A DNA stretch of 34,543 nt from an uncultured Sulfolobales archaeon (lineage in GTDB: Archaea > Thermoproteota > Thermoprotei_A > Sulfolobales > NBVN01). Location of the stretch: the NCBI GenBank assembly GCA_938017505.1, contig CALIKV010000019.1, positions 1 through 34,543 of the forward strand, read 5' to 3'. The notes under the pieces were generated by a model. That model was not told the DNA's origin, ran no database searches, and saw only the letters and a program-made list of their open reading frames with translations. Below are positions 24,279-30,756 of the stretch, piece after piece. How positions within the stretch are numbered: the stretch's first letter is position 1; each line of letters starts with the position of its first letter. The position numbers were made by a program, and so were the translations under genes.

Positions 24279-25661
24279 GACGTCGTCCGAGACCTCCCCC
24301 CTCAACACGTCCTTCATCGACTCCGCTATTATATCTAGACCCCTGTCTAGGTCCTCCTTGCTGATGTTCAGCGGCGGCGCTATCCTCAACACGTTGCCGT
24401 GCTTGCCGAAGGTTATTAGGATCAACCCCCTCTCCCAAGCCCTCCAGCAGACCTTCAAGGCGGTTTTCCTATCCGGCTCCTTCGTCTTCGCGTTCTTAAC
24501 GATGTCCACGCCTATCATCAGTCCTTTACCCCTCACGTCATCTATGATGGGGATCTCCCCGCTCAACTCCCTGAATCTCCTCATCACGTACTCCCCCAGC
24601 TCGGAGGCCCTCTCAGCGAGTTTCTCCTTCTTTATCACCTCTATCGTGGCTATCGCCGCCCTCGCGTTTACTGCATGTCCTAGGTGGGTGAAGACGAACA
24701 ACGGGGGTGGAACGCTGTCCATCACTTCAGCCCTCCCTACGACCGCTGAGATGGGCATCCCGCCGCCAAGCGCCTTAGCCGTGACGAGGATGTCGGGTTC
24801 CACGTCGAAGTGCTCTAAAGCCCACCACCTCCCAGTCCTACCCATCCCGGACTGAACCTCCTCATCGATGTAGAGGATGTTGTGATCCCTCGTCAGTTCC
24901 CTGAGTCCCTTCATGAACTCCTTAGGAGGCACGATCACCCCTGCGTCGCCCTGTATGGGTTCGGCTATTACAGCACCGACCTCCCCGTTGAGCTCCTTAA
25001 CCCTCCTCTCTATCTGGGCTAAGGCGGTGTTGGAGAGCTCGGACGGGTTCTCATAGCCGTTAATGCCCCACGAATTCCTGTAGGGGTCTGGGTACTCGAC
25101 AAAGTGGATGTCCTTAATCGGGAAGATCAGGTCCTTGACTTCGGGGCTCACTATCCCTGTCGCCGAGAGAGCGCCGTACGTCATTCCATGGTAGGACCCG
25201 TGGAAGGATATCACATGCCTCCTCCTCGTGTAGGCTCTCGCTGCCTTCAACGCCGTGTCCACTGAGTCCGAGCCGGAGAACCCGAAGGTGACTTTCTTCC
25301 TGTAGGGGCCTGGAGTCAGCTCGGTGAGGTACTTAGCCAGCCTCACAGGCTGCTCCTCGTAGAAGTACGATGGAGTGTAGTTCAGGAGCTCCTCAACCTG
25401 TTCCTTAATAGCGTTGACGACCTCAGGGTGTCTGTGACCTACGTTGTAAACCGCCGCGCTGGTCAGGAAGTCTATGTATTCGTTCCCGTCAGCGTCCCAA
25501 ACCCTCGCACCCTCAGCCCTAACGACAGCGAGGGGGTAGTACTTCAGGGCCGAGGCCGCCGGGATGTACTCCTCATCAAGCTTAACTATCGCCAAGTTAT
25601 TCTCAAGCTTCTTGCGTGTGAGCCTAACAATGCCCTCCCATCTCATATTATTTCGCCACAT
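24255..25661 (-). CDS. Class III PLP aminotransferase (GABA/ornithine aminotransferase or amino-acid racemase type)
   Basis: 468 residues, fold type I. Phosphate-binding SGSDSVDTA (129-137), [11 protein letters not shown] (153-163), the PLP Asp in [15 protein letters not shown] (263-277) and the Schiff-base Lys in [11 protein letters not shown] (Lys296). This group contains 4-aminobutyrate and ornithine aminotransferases and also the broad-range and ornithine racemases of Thermococcales, which look alike in sequence. The nearby D-aminoacylase makes a racemase role worth considering. ATG 25661 or ATG 25646; a TATA-like GATTAAATC at about 25662-25670 favours a start at 25646 on a nearly leaderless mRNA. 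Confidence 0.9.
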   Translation of the reverse strand: MWRNNMRWEGIVRLTRKKLENNLAIVKLDEEYIPAASALKYYPLAVVRAEGARVWDADGNEYIDFLTSAAVYNVGHRHPEVVNAIKEQVEELLNYTPSYFYEEQPVRLAKYLTELTPGPYRKKVTFGFSGSDSVDTALKAARAYTRRRHVISFHGSYHGMTYGALSATGIVSPEVKDLIFPIKDIHFVEYPDPYRNSWGINGYENPSELSNTALAQIERRVKELNGEVGAVIAEPIQGDAGVIVPPKEFMKGLRELTRDHNILYIDEEVQSGMGRTGRWWALEHFDVEPDILVTAKALGGGMPISAVVGRAEVMDSVPPPLFVFTHLGHAVNARAAIATIEVIKKEKLAERASELGEYVMRRFRELSGEIPIIDDVRGKGLMIGVDIVKNAKTKEPDRKTALKVCWRAWERGLILITFGKHGNVLRIAPPLNISKEDLDRGLDIIAESMKDVLRGEVSDDVLGYLRGW

Positions 25662-25680
25662 GATTTAATCCGGAGGGTAA

Positions 25681-26112
25681 TTATAAATGTTCGGGCAGGT
25701 CGGTGAGAAGCCTCGAGTTCTCCCCGTCGAGGCTCGACGTGGGCTCGTCCGCCAGGACTATCTTAGGACGATTGACTGAGGCCCTTGTTATCGCCACGCG
25801 CAGTCTCTTCAACTCCTCCTCAGCATCCCGAAGCCTCTTAACAAGCTCAGCCCTGCTAAGATAGCCCTCCTCACGCCTAATGGAGTCCCCAACCCGCTTA
25901 ACCACAAAGCTGGAAATCGAAACACCAGCCCCCTCAGCCCGCCGCCTCCAATCCTCAACCATCTCTAAAGAGGGCAAATAAACGTAAATGGCACGATCCT
26001 TAATAGTCCGCGTCTTACCCCTATCAGGCCTCACAAACCAACACCACAAAGATAAACAGCATTCAAGCATGTAGTTCAGTAAATTAGTGCGGGGGGTGGG
26101 ATTTGAACCCAC
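25681..26112 (-). pseudogene. Chimeric remnant: archaeal integrase-like N-terminus fused to ABC-ATPase C-terminal fragment
   Basis: The 143-codon frame has three origins. The first codons (GTG 26112) are the 3' half of tRNA-Leu read as protein. Next, about residues 36-105, comes [18 protein letters not shown]... [10 protein letters not shown]...[10 protein letters not shown], which resembles the ribbon-helix/coiled-coil N-terminal region of tRNA-targeting integrases on archaeal plasmids and viruses. Finally, from about residue 106, there is an ABC-ATPase piece, [11 protein letters not shown] then [18 protein letters not shown]: Walker B and D-loop without Walker A. The joint at RLR|VAI is in frame. 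There is no catalytic recombinase domain. Reading away from the tRNA 3' end in the same direction is what an SSV-type integration leaves behind. Translation start, if any, could be ATG 26070. Confidence 0.65.
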
Positions 26113-26172
26113 GCAGGCCTACGCCATCAGGGCCTCAGCCTGACCCCTTTGACCTGGCTCGGGCACCCCCGC
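26088..26172 (-). tRNA. tRNA-Leu(GAG), no intron, CCA not encoded
   Basis: Type II tRNA. Acceptor GCGGGGG/CCCCCGC, D-stem CCC/GGG, anticodon stem TCAGG/CCTGA, loop CT-GAG-GC (anticodon GAG, codon CUC/CUU), long variable arm, T-stem GTGGG/CCCAC with TTCAAAT, discriminator A. The next bases are CTA, not CCA, unlike the other four tRNAs here. TATA box 26195-26203 (minus-strand CTTAAAAAT type) is 27 bp upstream. Confidence 0.94.
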
Positions 26173-26230
26173 ACCGATATACTTTAGCACCCGGATTTTT
26201 AAGCTGTGTGGCAGGATCGCTCTAGTCCTC

Positions 26231-26335
26231 GAGACCCGTAAGTCCCACTACGCGTCGTCATAGAGGGCTTCCCCGCCCGCTCCTCAAGACTCCCCTAAGC
26301 GGACGGGGGAGGGAGTTCCCTAGACGACGGGTCTC
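26231..26335. repeat. Long nested imperfect hairpin upstream of tRNA-Leu / at the trmO 3' end
   Basis: Four stems nest in order: GAGACCCGT (26231-26239) with ACGGGTCTC (26327-26335); CGTC (26256-26259) with GACG (26323-26326); GAGGG (26263-26267) with TTCCC (26316-26320); CCCCGcCCGCT (26271-26281) with AGCGGaCGGGG (26298-26308). About 28 pairs in 105 nt. It overlaps the last 16 bp of trmO. It could be a 3'-end structure of the trmO mRNA, a structured RNA or a small inverted-repeat element. Confidence 0.4.
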
Positions 26336-26844
26336 TCGGCCTTCGTCCTCGAGCGCACTTCATTATACAGCCTCGAAAACCACTCGGGGAGCTTCAGCTT
26401 ATCCCTCTCCACACACCTGTCTGGAGTGTACGGTTTGATGTCGAGCACCGGCGTGCCGTCGAATAGATCTAGGTTCTCGACGTACAGGAGCCTCGAGTCA
26501 CGCCTAACCAGCCTCACTATGGTGAGGCCTATCGGATTGGGTCTATGAGGGGAGTCAGTGCAGAAAACACCCACCTCCGGGAGTTCCTCCAGCTTGAAGC
26601 CGTACTTAGTTAGGCGTCTGTGCCTTACCTTAAGAACCCTTCCCTGATCCTCCGAGACCTTGTGTAGGTAGGAGATGATGATCAAATGCGAGAAGCCGTC
26701 GATCCCGTCAAGCCCTCCTCCGAACTCGTCGAAGATCTCGATAACCCCCGGGACCCCCTCCTCGGATCTCTTAACCTCCTCGTCACCGAACCGAACCCTA
26801 ACGACCCCTACGGGTTTGAGGCTCGCCCCCGCCACGACCACCAA
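26320..26844 (-). CDS. trmO: TrmO-family tRNA methyltransferase (TsaA/YaeB; t6A37 N6-methylation)
   Basis: 174 residues, one TrmO beta-barrel-like domain. Family motifs are GFSHLIIISYLH (about 50-61), the AdoMet-binding CTDSPHRPNPIGLT (95-108) and FDGTPVLDIKPYTPDRC (127-143). It should methylate N6-threonylcarbamoyladenosine at position 37 of certain tRNAs; archaeal members may have other RNA targets. A TATA-like box at about 26864-26874 places transcript start near 26843, so TTG 26844 or GTG 26841 would be read from a leaderless mRNA. Confidence 0.9.
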   Translation of the reverse strand: MVVVAGASLKPVGVVRVRFGDEEVKRSEEGVPGVIEIFDEFGGGLDGIDGFSHLIIISYLHKVSEDQGRVLKVRHRRLTKYGFKLEELPEVGVFCTDSPHRPNPIGLTIVRLVRRDSRLLYVENLDLFDGTPVLDIKPYTPDRCVERDKLKLPEWFSRLYNEVRSRTKAERPVV

Positions 26845-26890
26845 ACCTAGAGAGGGGAACAGCCATAAATACTTTCCAGCCGCCGCCAGA

Positions 26891-27433
26891 TTACGAAGGA
26901 TGTGTCCAGAGGAGTCTAATGGTCAGGTATCCGTTAACCATGCCGGAGGTGGTTACGTTCAACCACGCAACATCTTTCCACCCACCGTCTATCTGGACAG
27001 GCAACGTCGTTAGGTAATCCGTTACAGGGAGGTCCTCGCAGTTAAGTTGCCCCCAGTAAGGCATAGTGCCCACACCCTTCTTGATCGGTTCGTAAGGATA
27101 CACAAGATAATCGGGTTGGATCCCTGAAGGGTTGAAGACCACCTCAAATCCTGTGAGTTCGAGCGGTGTGGCATGATCGTTCTCGATGACTAGGCCGACC
27201 CACACGTTCTCGGTCTCCTCGTCCAGGTAGATCGTGATAACGTCGTAGTCATCGCTTAGAGACACGTAGTCGCCCCTAATACCTCTGCATTCACCACACG
27301 TGTAATTCAAGAACACTCTCCACGACCCTATATCGAGGTCCGCCACCCTGACACTAACAACGACGTTCACTTTAAGTGTCCCGCTCCACATGGCTGTGGC
27401 CGGAATTATTAAAAAAGCCAGAACACACACCAA
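26891..27433 (-). CDS. Secreted beta-rich protein, possibly TasA/archaeal bundling-pilin-like
   Basis: At least 180 residues. The hydrophobic start ending PATAMWSGTLKVNVVV looks like a signal peptide followed by an exposed first strand. The rest is beta-rich, with a CGEC pair near residue 46 and one more Cys (QLNCEDL), and no recognised enzyme motifs. The Trp-Ser-Gly-Thr-Leu opening resembles secreted TasA/SipW-type proteins and the related archaeal bundling pilins; this is a tentative likeness. TTG 27433 is the first standard start, but the frame is open upstream. CTG 27460, 7 nt after a GGTG, would add VYVRLRPLL, supplying the positive charges a signal peptide needs. Confidence 0.65.
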   Translation of the reverse strand: MVCVLAFLIIPATAMWSGTLKVNVVVSVRVADLDIGSWRVFLNYTCGECRGIRGDYVSLSDDYDVITIYLDEETENVWVGLVIENDHATPLELTGFEVVFNPSGIQPDYLVYPYEPIKKGVGTMPYWGQLNCEDLPVTDYLTTLPVQIDGGWKDVAWLNVTTSGMVNGYLTIRLLWTHPS

Positions 27434-27608
27434 CAGAGGTCTTAAGCGAACATAAACCAGCTCAATACACCACTATTAAAAAGAAACAAAGAAGTGTTAA
27501 TAAAGCTACTGTATGGAGAATATGTATTCTTGGTACATAAGCGCGTTGGCAGTTGCGCGGGGATGGCTCTCAGGGGACTGAAGCTCGAATCAAGGGTTGC
27601 GAAGGCCT
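27434..27608. other. Intergenic gap without recognised genes
   Basis: 175 bp between the Nob1-like stop and the secreted-protein start. It contains a TATA-like TTTTTAATAG (minus strand, about 27473-27482) for the secreted gene and no coding frame that looks real. Confidence 0.4.
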
Positions 27609-28034
27609 TCAACCCCTCCTGGCTTCCCCGTATTTTATCCCTAGGGTTCTCGCGCCCATCCTGGTTGCCACCCTCCGCAGGGTCTTGTCATCGCTTATGA
27701 CCACCACGGTGTTACACTCCTCCAGCAGCTTGCACGTCAGTGCCAAGACCGCTATGTCAGTGTTTGAGAGCCTCCCCGAGCAGCCAAGCTCCCTCACCAG
27801 GCTGAGCACTCTCTCCCTGTACGTGTCTGGGGGGTCTATTACCTCCACCTTGCCTGCTGAGAGCGCTAATTGAAGGTTCTTCAGGCTCTCAGAGTCCCTA
27901 ACCTCGTCAACCACCTCCCTAACAGTGTACGCCTCAACGCTCAAGTAGAGTTGATATCCCGCGAAGAACGCGGCGGCGTCGAGTACGTAGGCCTCACTAC
28001 AGGCACCGCTCGAAGATCTTGACGTAGTAATCAC
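27609..28034 (-). CDS. Nob1-like PIN-domain protein lacking the zinc ribbon
   Basis: 141 residues. PIN features are Asp in AYVLDAAAFFAGY (about 15-27), Glu in VREVVDEVRD, Asp in GRLSNTDIAVLALT and Asp in VVISDDKTLRRVA, followed by GARTLGIKYG. The pattern is that of Nob1, the endonuclease cutting the 3' end of pre-16S rRNA. Archaeal Nob1 normally continues into a C-terminal zinc ribbon; here the frame stops right after the PIN domain, and no Cys-rich frame follows. GTG 28034 is the only standard start, and the gene overlaps NAD kinase by 38 bp. It could be a Nob1 that lost its ribbon or a related PIN nuclease. Confidence 0.75.
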   Translation of the reverse strand: MITTSRSSSGACSEAYVLDAAAFFAGYQLYLSVEAYTVREVVDEVRDSESLKNLQLALSAGKVEVIDPPDTYRERVLSLVRELGCSGRLSNTDIAVLALTCKLLEECNTVVVISDDKTLRRVATRMGARTLGIKYGEARRG

Positions 28035-28830
28035 CCACGTAGAACCTGGCGAACTTGGCCGGTTTGAAGTACCTCCTAATGGTCACGGAGTCCTTGGGCT
28101 TGAGCCTCACGTTGAACGCGCCGTCAACTATTAGGACCGCCTCAGGCGAGTCAACGGCGACGGTCACCGCCACCTCCGTGTCCGGGGGTAGGACGACGGG
28201 CCTCGTGCATAGGGTTATGGACGCGAGAGGAGTTACCACGATCGCGTTCATCGACGGGTCCAGTATAGGGCCTCCGGCGGCCAAGCTGTAGGCAGTCGAC
28301 CCGACCGGCGTGGCAACTATAAGCCCGTCCCCTACCAACCTCCTGTACAGCTCCTCATCACCTCTCCTCACGTACAGCCTGACGACCTTGGCCCTGCCGC
28401 TGCCTGAGCTGATTACGGCCAGCTCGTTCAGGGCCGGCGGCACGTCGGCAACCCCCCTAACCCTCCCCTCCAGCCTCATGTATTCAACGACCTTGTAATC
28501 CCCTGAAGCTATCCTGGATATCATCTCGGAGTACTCGAAGGGCGGCACGTCGCACAGGAAGCCTCTCCTGCCGTGCCTTATCGTGGCTACGGGGACGTCA
28601 GCGTCCCTGAGCGCGTGAAGCGTGTTTAAAACGGTTCCGTCACCACCTATAATGATCAGCATGTCCAGCTGATCCCTACCTATCTGGAAGAGCTTATCCC
28701 ACGTCACCAACTCCCTGGCCCTCACGTCAAGGTAGGGTGTCATCCCCTTGCTCTCGGCGTACTTGAGCACTAGCTTAGCTAGCTGTAGGGCCTCAGGACT
28801 GTTTAGCTTGGGAACCACCCCCAACCTCAC
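27997..28830 (-). CDS. nadK: NAD kinase
   Basis: Phosphorylates NAD to NADP. 277 residues. The catalytic GGDGTVLNTLH lies near residues 68-78, RRGFLCDV around 88-95, and the nicotinamide/ribose-binding DGLIVATPVGSTAYSLAAGGPIL near 173-195. GTG 28830 follows GGTG by 6 nt. It diverges from trm5 with only 41 bp between start codons and overlaps the downstream PIN gene, with which it must be cotranscribed. Confidence 0.95.
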   Translation of the reverse strand: MRLGVVPKLNSPEALQLAKLVLKYAESKGMTPYLDVRARELVTWDKLFQIGRDQLDMLIIIGGDGTVLNTLHALRDADVPVATIRHGRRGFLCDVPPFEYSEMISRIASGDYKVVEYMRLEGRVRGVADVPPALNELAVISSGSGRAKVVRLYVRRGDEELYRRLVGDGLIVATPVGSTAYSLAAGGPILDPSMNAIVVTPLASITLCTRPVVLPPDTEVAVTVAVDSPEAVLIVDGAFNVRLKPKDSVTIRRYFKPAKFARFYVGDYYVKIFERCL

Positions 28831-28842
28831 AAATCACACCAA

Positions 28843-28852
28843 GATAAAAATC
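28843..28852. promoter_or_regulatory. AT box shared by nadK and trm5
   Basis: GATAAAAATC in the 41-bp gap between two divergent GTG starts. For trm5 the predicted transcript begins at its GTG 28872 (leaderless); for nadK it begins close to its GTG 28830. Both genes appear to depend on this one box. Confidence 0.45.
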
Positions 28853-28871
28853 CTCAAAGGACTTATTAACG

Positions 28872-29939
28872 GTGTTTCAAATACGTGAGCTACCCTGCGT
28901 CAGGGTCCCAGCCAGTGAGGCGGAGCACGTAATAAGAGCCCTGAAGGCTAGGGGGCTCTACGCAGACGGCTACAAGGCCAAGAGACTGGCAGACGGGGTA
29001 GTGGCTATACCCCTTAACGAGGGGGCCACCCGGGAAGCGCTGAGGGAGTTCCTCAGCAATTACGGAGCCGTTGAATGCTTTGAAGGCTTCGAAGGGGGCG
29101 TCGGAGGCCTCACGTTTAAAGACCTGTTGAAGGGGTTAATCCCTGAGGAGGACCTCAGGAGGGTGCCCTCATCCTACACCATCATAGGGGACGTGGCGGT
29201 GATCAACCTTCCTGAGGATCTCATGGCCTACGGCGGATTGATAGGGGAAGCGATCGCTAACGTGTCGCGCGGTGTGAGGGCCGTTTACGCGGGGAGCCGC
29301 GTAGTAGGTGAGTATAGGGTTAAGCGCCTTAAACACGTGTATGGTGATGCAGTCAGCAAGACAGTTCACAAGGAATACGGGTTAAGCATCTCAGTCGATG
29401 TAGTGAGGACTTACTACAACTCATCGCTCTCAGAGGAGCACAGGAGGGTTGCTAAGCTGATCTGCGACGGCGAGGTGATCGCCGACCTCTTCTGCGGTGT
29501 AGGTCCTTTCTCGCTTCACGCAGCCTCGTTAAGGAGGGTTGTGTCGTACGCTGTTGATTTCAACCCGGATGCCCTGAAGTGCTTGTTGGAGTCCATCGAC
29601 ATGAACGGGAAGGTCCTCAAGGGCAGGGTGGTGCCGGTGCTTGACGACGTCGCCGACTTCCTGGACCTGGTGAGGGACGGGTCGTTCAGCCGCGTCATCA
29701 TGAACCTACCTCATAAGGCGCTGGAGTACCTCCCGCTCTCCCACAGTAAGGTGCGGGAGGGGGGAGTCATCCACCTATACGTCATCTCATCCTCAGGAAG
29801 CGGAGCGGTGGAGGACGTACGGAGGGTGAGCGATAACCTAGGGCTCTCCGTAGTCGGTGTTAAACGCGTTCTTGATTACGCACCTAGGAAGTACGTCTAC
29901 AGGGTCGACTTGGTGAGGGATGAGCGCCTTAAGTTATAA
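28872..29939 (+). CDS. trm5: tRNA (guanine37-N1)-methyltransferase, Trm5 family
   Basis: 355 residues, normal for archaeal Trm5, which makes m1G37 and starts wyosine synthesis in tRNA-Phe. The N-terminal D1-like part (~1-80) is followed by the SAM domain: DLFCGVGPFSLHAA (motif I), AVDFNPDALKCL (motif II) and MNLPHKALEYL (the NLP motif). The usual segment FSPRL..ER before motif I is here YYNSSLSEEHRR, and motif II has Asp where Glu is common. It could therefore be a divergent paralogue. Predicted leaderless start at GTG 28872. Confidence 0.88.
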   Translation: MFQIRELPCVRVPASEAEHVIRALKARGLYADGYKAKRLADGVVAIPLNEGATREALREFLSNYGAVECFEGFEGGVGGLTFKDLLKGLIPEEDLRRVPSSYTIIGDVAVINLPEDLMAYGGLIGEAIANVSRGVRAVYAGSRVVGEYRVKRLKHVYGDAVSKTVHKEYGLSISVDVVRTYYNSSLSEEHRRVAKLICDGEVIADLFCGVGPFSLHAASLRRVVSYAVDFNPDALKCLLESIDMNGKVLKGRVVPVLDDVADFLDLVRDGSFSRVIMNLPHKALEYLPLSHSKVREGGVIHLYVISSSGSGAVEDVRRVSDNLGLSVVGVKRVLDYAPRKYVYRVDLVRDERLKL

Positions 29940-29988
29940 GGCTGCATGAACATATTCAACTGACAACTGATGTGGGTGATGCCACGCC

Positions 29989-30690
29989 TCACGAATCCCT
30001 GGCCTCGATGATGTGAAGCATCCTTGCTGACTCCGTGATGTGTTCGAACTCCTCTGAGTTCTCGAAGCACGCCCCCTCAGCCTCAACACCCTCAAAGAAG
30101 GTAGTCCGCAACGCCACCACCTCTAAATACCTCCTAGGCAGGATCGGCCTGCCACGCTCGTACGGGAAGACATACGGGAGGTACACGATCACGTCCGCGT
30201 TCAGTACCTTGAGCTCTATCGTTAGTCCGAACCTCAAGTCGATGTCCCCGACGTCACACCCCTCGGAGACCCTCTTCAACACGTACGCGCTCCCCGCTAT
30301 GGTCAGTTGCTCCTTGCCAAGGCTCCTGAGGACTGCGTTAGGGTTTCTCGCCGATATCAGCTCGCGTGTCCTGCCTTTAGGTGGGTGATCCCCCATGATC
30401 CCCCCTATCACAACCACATCAGCGCGCCTGACGTCCTCCGGGCTCAGCTTCTCGCCTGCCGAGGGGTCGAGCACTACAACCCTCTCCTGAGGGATCCCCT
30501 CGACTTCAAGGAGTTCCCTCAGGCTTAATTCAGTAGCCCTAGCCACCTTGTCGAGGGCACGCAGCATCCTCTCATCACGAACGTTCGTGATCACCACCGC
30601 CTCGCCGAACAACTCAGCCACGTACGCGTACTCGCTAAGGAGCCACGGCGTAGGGCAGGACTCCCAATTGTCGATCACGACGTACCTCAA
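29989..30690 (-). CDS. Sfm1-like SPOUT methyltransferase (DUF431 family)
   Basis: 233 residues. The knot-domain signature VIGGIMGDHPPKGRTRELI (about 94-112) and the start VVIDNWESCPTPWLLSEY match the DUF431/SAM-dependent methyltransferase family. Its yeast member Sfm1 methylates an arginine of ribosomal protein Rps3; the archaeal target is unknown and could be RNA or protein. TTG 30690 is the start used, and GTG in the fifth codon is an alternative. It diverges from the protease gene and appears to share its TATA palindrome. Confidence 0.8.
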   Translation of the reverse strand: MRYVVIDNWESCPTPWLLSEYAYVAELFGEAVVITNVRDERMLRALDKVARATELSLRELLEVEGIPQERVVVLDPSAGEKLSPEDVRRADVVVIGGIMGDHPPKGRTRELISARNPNAVLRSLGKEQLTIAGSAYVLKRVSEGCDVGDIDLRFGLTIELKVLNADVIVYLPYVFPYERGRPILPRRYLEVVALRTTFFEGVEAEGACFENSEEFEHITESARMLHIIEARDS

Positions 30691-30726
30691 GCCACGCCCT
30701 CAACGGTTTCACTAGCGTGTAAATAT

Positions 30727-30736
30727 GTTTTAAAAC
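30727..30736. promoter_or_regulatory. Palindromic TATA box between the SPOUT gene and the S16 protease
   Basis: GTTTTAAAAC, a perfect 10-bp palindrome. Transcript starts 26 bp away on each side would be near 30705 (TTG 30690 downstream) and 30758 (protease GTG 30757-30760 or TTG 30763). Confidence 0.5.
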
Positions 30737-30756
30737 TCGGCGTCCTCATTAAGTCG

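Noticed and set aside
29950-30000. CTGA/TGATG motifs suggesting a C/D box RNA between trm5 and the SPOUT gene
   Set aside because: A proper C box and the second D box at the right spacing are missing.
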